Origin: Caenorhabditis elegans
Lineage: Eukaryota > Nematoda > Chromadorea > Rhabditida > Rhabditidae
Reading direction: 5' to 3'
DNA length: 64,000 nt
NCBI RefSeq assembly: GCF_000002985.6
Contig: NC_003284.9
Location: 9,672,001 to 9,736,000, forward strand
A model generated the notes under the pieces. That model had not been told where the DNA came from, did no database searches, and was given only the letters and a program-made list of their open reading frames with translations. Below are positions 14,101 to 26,679 of the stretch, piece after piece. Both the position numbers and the translations under genes were made by a program. How positions within the stretch are numbered: position 1 is the stretch's first letter; each line of letters opens with the position of its first letter.

Positions 14101-17100
14101 CTTCAATTTAAAGTACCTCTGTAAGATGAATTCGTCAAAAATGCAATTAGCTTTACTGAAAACTGAAAGAAAAGTATAAAGATACGACTTAAGACAGACA
14201 ACATGTGTTTTTCAACGCTTGAACATTTTCAATTCCGTGAAAATTAAGATATTGATAAGTTCATTGTAACTTTTCAAGATGTGCTCATTTTCGCCCAACT
14301 TCTGCTCAAATATAATAATTTGACCAAAAAGTTGTGAAGCTTGAGTAAGACTTTTCTGAAGAGAGAGAATGCAAAGCATTATCAATTTCGATTACGTTTT
14401 TACTTGAATTAATCTGTTAAACTATAGGATCGAAATCCGGATCATAATTGTCTTACCCAAGATATTTCAACTTCCAAACGTTTTTAAAAGCATACGCTAT
14501 TCAGCAACTCGTTGGAAACTTCTGAGAAAATACAGTTTCTCCAGACAAAATCTCTACCAAATTAAACAATATTCTCTAGTCACTCAATCATTTTCCTATA
14601 TTTTTACGTAACTTTTTGATTGAAGATGTCGGATTGTCATACTTGTAGATTTGCCAAAAAGATTTGATGCGAATCCGGTGTTTATAATTAAAAAAAATTA
14701 CTTTCAAAATGAGGGCATGTTATACACATGTACCGTTTCCCTACGTTGTTTTCCAACTGACAGCTCATTTGTAGATTATTTGTATGGAACTTACACTAAT
14801 CAAGTTTCAAATTAACATGTGATTTCAGACAATTAAGAGATCATGCAAGCCATATTATTTTCTCTAAAATAGTATTGGAAACTGCGCACCAAAGATTGAT
14901 TCAAAAAATTTTTTAATTTTTGATCTTCTTCATTCCCTGAAATGCCGAAATGTTCTCATTAGATTCGTATAGTCATGTATATGTAGTCATCACTGCCTTC
15001 TCCATTTTGAAAATCCGTTTAACGATGCGGAACTATAATAAGCCTTTCTTCTTCCAACCACAAAAAAAAAGATTTATTCTTCATTAACGACCAAACGCAC
15101 GAGAGTGCTCTCTTAGTCAAAATGCCATGATTTTGATGAGCTTTCGTGAAAAAAGGGTCGTTTTTTCGTTTACTGAATAAAATCTCTTTGCAAGCAGTGA
15201 CTTATTTGGGCTCCTTGAACGTCGTTCGAAATGAGGTTCTCTTTAGCAAGCTGGTAAGTGAGAGGGTCACAAATTGGAAAAAAATAGTTGATCCTTTTTA
15301 TTCACTCAACGGTTTAAAAAGGATTGATGCATAAGATATAAAACTTTATTTCGCGGCTTGTTTTCCTAGTTATCTAACATTATCATTTTGCCATTTTATT
15401 CAAATTTAGGCATAGAACTAGTCATATGAATGATAAAAATGCAATTTCCTTGCATTGATAAGGAGAAAATACATTAGCCCTATTTATTGTTTTTTGATTT
15501 GCACATAACGGAAATTGCGTTGGAAGTCGTTAAATTGAACAACTACGGACATCGAAAGCGATAATAATTGTTTTTTTTTCTGAAAATTTCAAACAACTTG
15601 GTTTAACAATCAAATTTAATCTGGTTTTAATGATGCATTCGTCAAAAGTTCAAATGTTCAAACCATTTCTTTCGAGATTGCAGAAGAGATTCTTAAACGT
15701 CCCCATTAGAATTTCTGCATACATTAAGACTTGTTAAATAATGAATTGTAAGCTTGTGCTGATTTCAACAGTCATAAGAATGCTATTCAAAACTCCTGAG
15801 TTTGAACAGTGAAATCAATTTGTTACCTTTATTTGTCACCGTCTGTTTTTGTTTTTTTCATTTTGGACTTAACATCTCGTATTTTCATTGAACGTGATGT
15901 ACAGAAATCGGAGATTTTTGCTTTTTCAGATCCACAATAGTTCAAAACTATTACATTTTGTGATGAAACGTTCTGAAAATAGTTCAAAAAAAGATATGAC
16001 GGTCAATTATGTTGGAAAAATGTTACTTGCAGCTAAAGTCTCAAATTTTGCCCATAGTCATAACTTGTGACAGTAAGTTTTGATTTGATTACCATTCTTG
16101 CATACTTTGGTAATTTATTACCTATTGTTTTGATATGGAAGATGATGTTTTCAGTCAATGAGTGCACAATTGTGATAAAATTTTGTGCAGGCAATCAACG
16201 ACTCAATTCGTACCGAAAAATATTATCAAAAAGTGAATTTTAAAAAATAATAAAAGTTCCCTCCGTTGCAATTATGACAAGTTGGCAAAGTTTGAGATTT
16301 TAGCTGATAGTAAGCATTTTCCTAAAACTTTGAACCATCATAATTTTTTCCGAAAATTTTCAGAAAAAAAAGTGTCACATCGTTTTGTTAGCATATTTCT
16401 GTCTTTCAGCTTTTCGCTCTCACATTTTGTGTAAAGAATAGCTGTCACTATTAACATATTCTGTTGTCATTATGCAAACGGGTAAAAACCATGACACGAC
16501 TTCAAAAATTATAATATTTTGTTCCGTCTTTCATTAAAAAAACGGCTCGCAAATGGAACTTGAATAGTGGTAGAAAAAAGATAAGTAGAATAAGGAAACG
16601 TGAGGCTTTTGTTATGACTTCTACTCGTTACCGTCGTTCTTCGCCATTATTTCGCTGGCAGTCCCATTTTTCAACCAGTTCTGAGTAATGAGAACAGGAA
16701 ATAGCATGTGGGTATAGATAAAATCGGCCAAATTTAGTTAGTACACCCTGCTCAATACTATTCGACAATAGACTTCTTTTGTATTTTTATTTTCTATTTT
16801 TTAGCTTTTTATTTTTTGTGAACGTGTACTTGAGAGGTTCCATACATTCTACAGTATGAAGTCCACCCCCATATCTCATCAATTTTTTTTTCAAGTGTTC
16901 AATTTGCTCTTCATTTCTTTGCCCTTTCATTTCATCTTTTCAACTTTTTTGAAGTTTTTGAGATGTCTACCAAAAAAATTTAAATTTCCCCTGGGTAAGC
17001 TGACTACTCATTGATAACTCTTTCAGTTTTAGTTTTTGGTCGACAAGGCATTTTGGCAGTGTAGTTGGAAACTCTGAAAATTGTTCAGAACTACGTACCT

Positions 17101-20100
17101 GAGAAATTGGAAGTTTGTGATGCAGAAGACTACACTAATGAGTAGTATCTATTCACACATAAAAAATAACATTGTAGGAAATGAGACTCATTTGTCACTG
17201 TAAAAATGATGTATTGATAATTCAAAGTTCAGAACGTTCTAGTTTTAACTAAGTATAAGGTTGAAGATTCTTGTTGCCAAGAGCTGTTCGTGTAAAAAAT
17301 TGTAGCAATTGCGGGAACGGTAGTAAGCGAATAGAAGAACAAACAAAAATAAATCAAAATATTTTTGACCAGTTTATTGAGTAGTTCATTGTGTAAATTA
17401 TAACAGTTGATCTCCGGAGTACCAATATTATTTCGACACCCAGTTTGTTTATAAATCTCATACCTAATAAAAGCATATAAACCGTACATATATAAATATT
17501 TTGGGAATATATAATTTCTATTTTTTGATGAGTATGTAAATTTTGAAGTTTTTACATCTTTAAAAATATTACACAAATAATATTTCACACAAAATCACGT
17601 TTCGCATATTTCCTCAGTTCCCTGATGTGCCAGTCCTGGGAAGTAATACCGAGGCTAACCGTAATATCAATGTAAAAACATATTAGGTATCCCATCTCAG
17701 TATTAACTAGTATGCAGATTCAATTTTATCAATCAAAATGAAGGTTATAGGTAAAAACAAATGTGTAAACAACATTTTAAACCATTTTTTAAAAAACATT
17801 TTGCGTCGTTTGAAAGATGTGTTTTGATGGAGGTAAAGTAAGCTCCGCTACAACAATTGATATAAAATTGGACTGAAAACTCAAAGAAAACTCAATTTGA
17901 AAAGGAATCAATTAGAGAGATCAAATTGAAATTCAATGCATAAATTTATTAGATCAAATGATGATTCAGTAAGAAATCTTCACGTCTAGCCTGTTTTCAA
18001 TTCTAATGGATTGCTCGCGCTGTTTTCCATCTTTCCGTCATTGTTATTGGTTTATTTCCAATTGGTTGCGGTTGGTTCATGGGAGTCGCTTAAAGCCACG
18101 AATATTTAAAATCGTGCGCGTGTGTGAGTGCCTGTTCTTGTGAGTCAACGCTTTCCTAGGAACTGTTTGTTTTTGTTTGAAGTCGTCTAAACAAGTCAAA
18201 GGTTCATAGAAATTCTCACATTTTTTACTGGGCAGTGGTTCTTTTCAAAGCCTTTATTTTCATTTTGGAAACCACTCAAGTAGCGTCTCAAAATGATTTC
18301 CTTCCCGTGCATCCGTTCAGGAACTATAATAAATATTTTCATTTATACCTGGCAATTGATAACTCTAATTACTCTTTGTTCTCAACTAAGTTGTTGAAAT
18401 GAAAATTTTGAAGATACACCAACATACACATTTTTGTATGTTTTTTTGTGTTTTTTGGTTGTCTACACTACACAGATGGATTACCACTAGCACTAATACC
18501 AGTTCCATCTCATCAAATATTGAATTAATAACAGTCTTGTTCCATTCTTTGACTCCTCCTTCTCTTCCATGTCTAGGATACAACTGATCATTGACGTCCC
18601 GACACTGGGGTTCTTGGACTTTGGGTAATCACATGCTATCATCCTTGTCTGTGTTTTAAACCAATTCATCCCCTGATAATTAGTGACGCTCTAAAAGAAT
18701 ATGCCACTAGTTATTTTGTGAAGAACATTTCATTCGTCTTCCGCATGGAGATTAACTTAAGGTACGACGCCGTTTATTTTAAAAAGCTGTCAGTGTTTAA
18801 TATAAAATTTGTGACTGTTTTTATATCGAAACTTGTTTTAGAAAACGTTACAAATAAAGAGAAAAAACTCCCAATTAGAGCTTAAAACAACACGACAATC
18901 TAATTAATAAGTATTTTTCTGTGTTGAAATAATACTAATACTAACCAACATAGTAACTAACAATACTGGAAAAACTGTTAGTGTATGTTCCAATTACTAT
19001 AACCAACGCAGGGAGATTTTTTTGTTTAGAAAAAAGTACTGAATATCTTTATTTTCAGTTGCGGATAAAATAAAATAATATGAGAGGGGCCTAACCAATA
19101 ATGTCACTGAAGCAAGCTCTAGTATACTAAATGAAAACTGGTAAAATATTTATTTTAAAACTGGCAGATTGAAAGTTTTTTTAAAGCTCAATACTACAGA
19201 TTTTGGCATAGAGCTTGGTTGTCCGTTTTGTTTTTGATATCACAGTTAACAAGTGTGTTTCTTAAATTTACCTTACTTAAAAAACTATGAGAACGGATAT
19301 TAATCACGGTTTTATTTTACAAAATTACACTAACATAAACATTTTACGAAATCAACAATCATTGAAAAAAAAACTTTAAGCTTTCGCCAACTATGTACTT
19401 TTAACTATCAATTTATTTTCTTTAGATTATTGCACTCTTCAAGAAAATAATGCGCACAAATCTGAACTGGGTCGGTAATTAAAATTCATGCGATTTCCTG
19501 TTTCATCTTTCATACTTCCCTTTTCCGGCTGAGAATTTGATAGTAGTCATCAGTCTATAAATGACATCAGGGCATACTGCAAATTTTTCTCATTTCTTAA
19601 AAAGAGTTTTGACCACAAAAACAAATAATTCGACTTATCAAGTAGAACTAGATTTGAGCCTTCTTATTTGTTTCTATCACTCACCTGCACTCTAGCCGTT
19701 CTACTAGTATTATCTCTCGTTTTGTTTCTCAGCGGAAATCGCAAGTCGGTGAGAGCCCCGCCCCTATCAAAAAGACGCCGTCTTTTCGACTTATTAGTTC
19801 AACCCAACTTGATCACACACTATTGTCTATTATGCGATAATGTCAAGCTTTTATAACGAAGCAAAGTTTTTAATTTCGGATGGAGAGCAAATGAGGTGAG
19901 CCGCGCAAGTCAAGAATTTGTGGTCCTTCCATGAGTATAGGTTAGAGGAATCCTGAATTATTCAAACGGTTTTCGTTCTCTTTTCTTCTTTTCACTGCAC
20001 TTTTCTCGTGATTTCAGAAATTTTTGAGTGCGCAAAAAAAACGGATTTTTCGGTTTCTCTTCCTCCCACCTCATCAATACTCCTCTTCATTTCTTTTCAA

Positions 20101-21877
20101 AAGATGAATTTTTTGAAGTAATGATGATTTCACGGATTGACATCAGATAGGAATTTTGAAAAGTTCAGTCACGGATGAACGATTTTTATGCTGATTTTCT
20201 TGAACATGTTTATAGAAAAACTATAAATTATGAATATTGAAGAATCTAATTCTTATTATGTCTGTTATTTTTCAAACTGTGTCCATAAATAGTATATTTT
20301 TAAAATTCAATCCCTGTTTTCCAAATTTAAATAATTTTTTAATACCTGTTGCATTCAAGATTTTCTGATGGCACAATGAATTTATTCAGTTTAGATATAA
20401 CATTAACATTTTTCTTCTCAATGCAAAAACAAAATCCATGTACTTTAAAATATCCACATTCAATGCGTTCACTTCTAAAATCAATCATGTTTCATTTATC
20501 CAGGATCGATACATATGCAGTTGGTCGGAAAACCATGCAGCAATCCGACGCATTCAAGGGTACATTTTATGAAAACGTGAGTTTTAGCTTTGAGCATTTT
20601 TTTTTAATGAAAGGTGCATCAATTACTCATTATCTATGTTCAATATCTTTTTCCATTTGTCACTTTTGTCACAAAATTTAAAATTCATTCTTAGGAAAGT
20701 GAATTAGTGAGCCATGAATGTTTGCTCGATTCTTAGCTATTTTTTCTTTCTATCTTACAAGGCACAATAAATTGAACAAAACGAATAAAATTGTCTTCGA
20801 ATTAATGAATATCTGAAAGCATGTGAAAAAATTGCGAAAAAAAACGAAGTCACGCGACCCGATGATGCTCGATATCGTTTTTGAATATAGCCAATATTAG
20901 CTGTCAAACAATGTCATCCAATATGACAAGACACGGAACAAAATGTTACTACGCGAGTTTACATTATTCATCCCAAACAGGTTGTCTGAAAATAAGTCGA
21001 CAACTTTATGACAAATGAAATAAAAACTAATTACCATATACGTTAATTGTAAAAATACATAAACCACCTACTCTGGGCAGATATTTGAAAAACCATTTTT
21101 AGCTAGTGTATGAATAATAAACGAAAATATTCCCAGATGATAGAAGGTTTCAAACTATTGGAGATTAAGGAGATCATACCCAAGTACGCGTGAATTTTAT
21201 GGGCTCAACTTTGCATTAAATAAATTGAAAGTCAGAACGTAGACTGTTCTCTAAGAACAAATAGTTTTAAACATTTTTTTTCAGTTCAATCATGGAAAAC
21301 AAAACTATTTAGAAGTTTTGCAAAAAAGAGAACATTGATAATTTTTATTTTTCCACGTCGCCTGTTAAGTTTATGTATAGAAGTTAATTTTTTGAAGTTC
21401 CTACACATTCCAGTATACACCTTTTTTACTCCATTGTAATTAAGCTTTTCACAACACCATTAGGAAAAATACTATGCAGCATGGCTTTCGATTCAGCCAA
21501 TTTTTGCTGATGATTGGTTTCTTTGTAATGCAATTTCGTTCATAGTCACTCCCTCACAATAATCCTTCACGACCCATCTTTTTAGTATCTTTTTAGTTGA
21601 TAATCTTTTTATTAAAAATCCACTACGCAAGATCGCTAACTCCAACTCAAAGCGAATAATGTCGAACTATGGTCAAGTGGGGATCAAAGTTAGAGGATGT
21701 GCTTTTGAATGCCTAGCTATGAATACAATATGATGGGAAAATCCGACGCGCGGGCACTTCATTCTTCTTGCAAATTGTGGGTGCACTAAATCACGAGTGG
21801 GTCCATTTATATGACGTGATATTTTTGTGAATAAAGTAAAATGGAAGTGAATAACAAAACACGTTTTCTGTGGATCG
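8179..21877. other. 13.7 kb gene desert between ifp-1 and npr-18
   Basis: The 5' ends of two divergent genes (ifp-1 minus, npr-18 plus) face each other here, so the stretch probably holds upstream regulatory DNA for both. It is very AT-rich, with many A and T tracts. I found no exon chain with matching phases. The notable islands are the CGATCG-type palindromic repeat at 10077-10440, a small hairpin plus short open frames near 17.6 kb, and a promoter-like patch near 18.05-18.15 kb with CCAATTGG and TATTTAAA. No tRNA with a proper T-loop was seen. Confidence 0.6.
10077..10440. repeat. Palindromic CGGCGATCG-rich repeat cluster
   Basis: Several copies of GGCGATCGGCGA, GCGATCGGCG and CGCCGATCGCCGA occur in both orientations at about 10077-10125 and 10350-10440. 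They include a perfect 16-base palindrome at 10353-10368. The copies flank an AT-rich middle, so the arrangement resembles a degenerate foldback element. The family was not identified. Confidence 0.6.
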
Positions 21878-24338
21878 ATGGAAAAAACGCCAAAAATTCC
21901 CGATATGCAGTTATTTCTCGAACAGAGCTTTAAAAAATTGCACATTGAACAAAGTACGCCAGCAAGGGAAAACTTACCAAATAGAGAAATATACCAAATA
22001 TTTCAGTTTACATTGGTGTATGCTCTTCCACTTTCAAATCATGACAACTCTTCGTTGATGCTGATTGCGGGTTTCTACGCTTTGCTGTTCATGTTTGGAA
22101 CATGTGGAAATGCTGCTATTCTTGCAGTAGTTCATCATGTTAAAGGACAAGATCCGCGATCGCGACACAATACCACTCTGACATACATTTGCATATTGAG
22201 CATTGTGGATTTTTTATCCATGTTACCAATTCCAATGACCATCATCGACCAGGTGAACTTTAAAATTTGAAACCCTACAATTCGAACATTTATTTTTAGA
22301 TCCTTGGATTTTGGATGTTTGACACATTTGCCTGCAAATTGTTTCGCCTCTTGGAGCACATAGGAAAGATTTTCAGCACGTTCATTCTTGTGGCATTTTC
22401 AATTGATAGATACTGTGCCGTTTGTCATCCGCTACAGGTAAGGTTACGAACTTTGCAGGAAGTGTGCAAGCGTCTATTAAACAGCAGAAGAAAATGAAAA
22501 TTTTAATTTTTGAAGACGACTGAACATTTTAAAAAATGAAGTAAAATTTCTAGCTGTCACAATTGAACTTGTTTCATTCTGATATCTTCATTAGTGATTG
22601 TGTGAAAATTAAAAATCTTTTTTAGAAAATTACAATACATACATTGCAAATTTCCAGGTTCGAGTGCGCAATCAACGAACAGTTTTTGTGTTTCTTGGAA
22701 TTATGTTCTTTGTGACCTGTGTCATGTTATCGCCAATCTTGTTATATGCTCATTCAAAGGTACACTTCATTATAACAGAAACGTACAGACACTTGATTAT
22801 GCAAAAGTGTTTACGCTTTTTCGAAGGAAGTGTCACATTTTTTGGATTACAGGAACTTGTCATGCATGAAAAAGTCGACTTGGATCAAGAAGTCATCACT
22901 CGAATGCATCTGTATAAGTGTGTCGATGATCTTGGTCGCGAGTTGTTTGTTGTATTTACTTTGTACTCTTTTGTTTTGGTGGGTGGAGAAAATTGATGAA
23001 ATGAAACACAAAAAAAATGTAACTTTTTCAGGCATACCTGATGCCACTTCTTTTCATGATCTATTTTTACTACGAAATGTTGATCAGGCTCTTCAAACAA
23101 GCAAATGTCATCAAACAGACTCTTGTTGGAAGAAGAAGTGGTGGAGAAGAAAAGAAATTGACGATTCCAGTAGGCCACATTGCAATTTATACACTTGCCA
23201 TTTGCTCTTTCCACTTCATTTGCTGGTAGGTAACCCTGTATTAAACTTTTCCAACTCTGTTTCGTAGGACACCATACTGGATCTCAATTCTCTACTCTTT
23301 GTACGAGGAGCTGTACCAAGATACAAAGAGCACTGCTTCTCCACCAACGTACGCGTTCATATACTTTATGTACGGCGTACACGCACTACCATATATCAAT
23401 TCTGCATCCAACTTTATTCTCTATGGACTTTTAAATCGTCAGGTATGTTGAATTTATAAGTACGGGTTCAAGAAAACATCTGGAAATGGAAATCGAATGT
23501 TTTTTGTACTTTTAAAAATTCTCACTGGGGATCATACTGTTTATTTAGGTAAATATTTTAAATTTTAGAAACTTCAGTAAATTCAGATTTACTTAACAAA
23601 GGCATGAAAGCGCAAGGGTATAACTTTTAGACATGTTTCAAAAATTCGATCTCATGATAAAGGCATTCCATGCATTTTCCAGACTGATTCTCCACTCATT
23701 TCTAAAACAATTCCTCAGCCGAACCCTAATTTTTGGACAAATAAATATTTTTCAGCTGCACAATGCTCCAGAGCGAAAATACACTAGAAATGGAGTGGGA
23801 GGCCGCCAAATGTCACATGCATTGACGACGAACACCCGACCTGAATATAGCGAGCTAATCGCAATACGTAAGTTGTTATCATTCAAGTTCAAAAAACTCG
23901 AATTCGGTTTTTTTCAGCATCCAGCAGTTGTCGCCCGGATTCTCGAGTGTCGGCAATGATCCATAACAACAATAACAACACGGAATCTTTACCTCTGGCA
24001 CAGAACATCTCGAATATGACTAACAAAGTTTGAATTTGTTCCAATTTCTATCATGTCTCTTGTCAATTGGTCTCATCACGTTTTTGTGTTTTTGCTCTAA
24101 CTTTCAAAATTTATTTCTAAAACTGCTTTTTCCTACACACCAGCACGTGACTGTCTATTACCTGTTGCTTGTCTTTTCACCTTGTCTCGCTTCTGCAACT
24201 GTCTCGATTATCTCCATGCATATTTTGTAACTTTATCAGGATTCTGCAACTATTGTTCCAATGCCAATGTCTGCCAACGTCGACGGGAATGAGATCTACA
24301 ATTGGATCACTCCAGATACGGAGTCTGTAATTCTGTAA
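21878..24338 (+). CDS. npr-18: Rhodopsin-family neuropeptide-type GPCR (NPR-18)
   Basis: Seven-pass plasma-membrane receptor of the somatostatin/opioid/allatostatin-like peptide receptor group. Nine exons: 21878-22252, 22300-22437, 22658-22759, 22853-22978, 23032-23225, 23268-23442, 23756-23867, 23918-24027 and 24240-24338. All phases agree and give 476 residues. TM1 contains GTCGNAAIL and TM2 contains LSIVDFLSM. The TM3 cysteine is at about residue 137, and the DRY motif follows in SIDRYCAVCHP. TM6 has FHFICWTPYW. TM7 reads NSASNFILYGLLN, so the usual NPxxY proline is replaced by Phe. The C-tail is Asn-rich and ends SVIL. The last intron starts with GTTTGA; if it is kept, translation stops three bases after the junction (24031-24033) and the final 32 residues are lost. 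The ligand cannot be read from sequence. The symbol is from family plus position between ifp-1 and dyf-7; an exon upstream of 21878 is possible. Confidence 0.9.
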
Positions 24339-24702
24339 ATTATATTGATACCCATCATCGTGTACAACCTGCTGATTTGCATTCTTTTTCTGATTTTTCA
24401 TGCTGTTGTTTTCTGCCACCAGTTGACTTTCAGTCAAAACTGATACAATACTTTCTTTGAAGTGTACCCTTGCTTGACTAGATTCCCTCTTTATGCTTCA
24501 AATAGCTGCAACTAGCTAAACGCTCTGCTTGTCTTACAATTGGTTTCGGGACTTTAACAATTCCAGTGCTAAATTATTTTCCAGGTTTAGTAAATTCATG
24601 TGCTTCTTATTGATATTATGATCTCGTTTGTAAATTCTCATTGATCTTTTTATTTCTTCCAATTTCTAATGCTTTTTGTTTAGTTTTTACAATTTCTCCA
24701 TT

Positions 24703-24708
24703 AATAAA
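24703..24708 (+). terminator. Polyadenylation signal candidate for npr-18
   Basis: A canonical AATAAA lies about 365 bases after the npr-18 stop at 24338. The gap is long for a worm 3' UTR, so an earlier variant signal may be used instead. Confidence 0.35.
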
Positions 24709-25030
24709 TGATTTTAACGTTAAGATAGAATCTGCAAACCAATAACCGTTGCAAAAAAAGTCGAAACAGTAAATGAAAGACAAGAGCCGTAAATATGCGT
24801 TATTATAATTTGTAAAACGCAACGTTGCATATTTTTTTTAACTGCAAAAAAAATTAAGTTTCGAAATACTTATTCGACAAACATCATTTTTCAACAGTAT
24901 TATATCGAAAACACCAGTGAGCACGTAATGTATGCAGTGACCGTACTGATCATTTTAAAAACAAATTTGCAAATGTTTCACAAATCCTAGCTTGACACAT
25001 AAAACTTGCAGAGTTCGTCTTAACATACAT

Positions 25031-25078
25031 AATTCAAATAGTTCTTAATTCAAATAGTTCTCATAATTCAAATAGTTC
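25031..25078. repeat. Three near-tandem copies of a 14-mer
   Basis: The 14-mer AATTCAAATAGTTC occurs identically at 25031-25044, 25047-25060 and 25065-25078, separated by 2 and 4 bases. It is a short local duplication with no assigned function. Confidence 0.9.
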
Positions 25079-25280
25079 CCAAAGGTGTTCCCAAAATTAT
25101 TGGTGCATAGAATTTTTTTTTAATTTCTGAAAAAAGCAAACATAAACCCCTGTTATCTGAAAAATGTAGTAGCGAATGAAACTTGCACACACTGTAAAAT
25201 AAATCAATTCATTTGCATTTCCCACGTGGAAACAGTTTTCTAAGAATATATTTCTTGCAACAAAACCTCTACTTTATTGC

Positions 25281-25857
25281 CACCTGGTTTCTTCGTATTA
25301 ATGAACGTTCACTGTGCTAATTAAGGTATCGAGATGATCCGGTTAGAGCGGTATGCCTTCTTTCACCCAGGTGGTGCTCATTATCGGTGCGGTTGTATTC
25401 ATGAAATACAACTTTGCTTTGACATTGCCGAATTTACAATTGTGTGTCCAAAAGGGCCACCTGAATATGCAATATCAGTCTCATGCTAATTAAGTGAATG
25501 TATATGATGTATTGCTGGTGATAAACACTTATCGTGTATGTTCTCTCACTAATTATTTATATCCTTTGCAATGTCGGTTGCCTAGTTGAGCCCGCCCATT
25601 TGCGTGTCATAGAAACTTGTCCTCCACATTGAAAGGTAAGTACGACATGCCGGTTGGTCCCAGCAAGTCTCGACGATCTATCATTTCTGTCCACATATTG
25701 GCTCTCGTTTTGCTCCACTTTCCGCTTGTTATGTTTTTCAATAATGGGCAAGCGAACACCTCACTTATTCATTTTCTTGGCCCTCATTCACCGTCTTCTC
25801 TTTTTCTCGCCCACCATACCGACCATCTGTTGGCATACGCCACTTCCGAGGCAGGTG
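25281..25857. promoter_or_regulatory. E-box (CAGGTG) cluster upstream of dyf-7
   Basis: Four copies of CAGGTG/CACCTG lie at 25281-25286, 25368-25373, 25458-25463 and 25852-25857, within 580 bases and about 0.8-1.4 kb before the dyf-7 ATG. CAGGTG is bound by bHLH factors and by Snail- and ZEB-type zinc fingers in animals. Whether it regulates dyf-7 is inference. Confidence 0.35.
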
Positions 25858-26573
25858 CCTTTGTCCGGGAGATGAGGGCGAAACGTAGGTGTTGCTCACC
25901 GTTCTCTCTCTCCGCCCCCTGAAAACAAGGACTACTAGTGCAAACGTGAAGCTCTAACCTAATTTATTTGCCATTTTGTTTGATAAAAAACTATGCTTTA
26001 GTTTTTAATGCAAAAAGATGCCGTTAATTTTTTCCGAAAGTCCGTGTAGCTACGTGAAAAACTAAATTTGTAACATATTGTAACGTATCCATACAATTTA
26101 TGTTTTGATCCGATCAGTATGTTCAAGTTTTTAGCTTGTTGGATTTGTCTATATTTGTTGGTTTTTTTTTCTTATAGCTCAGAATGTGAGCTGGCAATAA
26201 ACATGGTCCTATAATTTTCTGTACTTGAATCTAACCTGTATCTCTGTATCTACCCTGAAAACCATAATTTTCAACAACAATGTGCCCACTTTTTAATCAA
26301 AGCTTGTGGATAATTGATAAATTCAGTTGAAAGTTTTCTTTAAGCAAAATTTTTACACGTCAGAAACGAAAAAAAAAGTTTTAAATTCTTGTTATTCTTC
26401 AATCATTCAAAAAAAAATTTTATTTTTATTTTTCATAATCCGACATACAGCTTTTTCTATTTTTACCCCAATCATTGAGACAATAGCTTCTCCACGATTA
26501 ATTGGGCGGTTGGCAAGAACTGGGTGCACCTTTTCACCCACCTAAAAGCTTAACGAGCTCACCCCATTTTCAA

Positions 26574-26587
26574 GATACCATAGCAAC
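26574..26587 (+). promoter_or_regulatory. X-box-like (RFX/DAF-19) site before dyf-7
   Basis: The 14-mer GATACCATAGCAAC matches the worm X-box consensus RYYNYYATRRNRAC at every fixed position except the second. It sits 93-106 bases before the dyf-7 ATG, the spacing typical of DAF-19 targets in ciliated sensory neurons. The match is seen; function is inferred. Confidence 0.55.
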
Positions 26588-26652
26588 CTTTGTGACTACC
26601 CAACCTAGTCTCCTCATTTGTTTTAGGTAGACCTTTGTTTCAAACAACACTG

Positions 26653-26664
26653 TTTCTATTTCAG
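26653..26664 (+). other. Trans-splice-like acceptor before the dyf-7 start
   Basis: TTTCTATTTCAG ends 15 bases before the dyf-7 ATG at 26680. No upstream exon is needed, because the ATG opens directly into a signal peptide. The site is therefore probably used for spliced-leader addition. Confidence 0.55.
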
Positions 26665-26679
26665 ATTTAAACTTCAAGT

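Larger units (their letters stand above)
24339..26679. other. npr-18 3' flank and dyf-7 upstream region
   Basis: The left part is the 3' untranslated flank of npr-18, with an AATAAA at 24703-24708. The right part is probably the dyf-7 regulatory region. It holds three tandem 14-mers (25031-25078), four CAGGTG/CACCTG E-boxes (25281-25857), a 51-codon open frame (25334-25489) and an X-box-like site (26574-26587). No multi-exon gene was found. Confidence 0.65.

Noticed and set aside
17229..17588. 119-codon minus-strand frame in the desert
   Set aside because: It depends on a GTG start, is full of AT-rich codons (Tyr, Ile, Asn, Phe) and has no linked exons. Kept only as context for the nearby finding.
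17612..17654. CCTGGGAAGTAATACC resembling the end of 5S rRNA
   Set aside because: Only about 16 bases resemble the 5S 3' part; the rest of a 5S gene and its internal promoter are absent.
20349..20681. 110-codon plus-strand frame 1.2 kb before npr-18
   Set aside because: Composition matches the surrounding AT-rich DNA and there are no consistent splice partners leading into npr-18.
22885..23214. 109-codon minus-strand frame in npr-18
   Set aside because: It crosses receptor exons that are in phase on the plus strand; no splice signals or protein sense on the minus strand.
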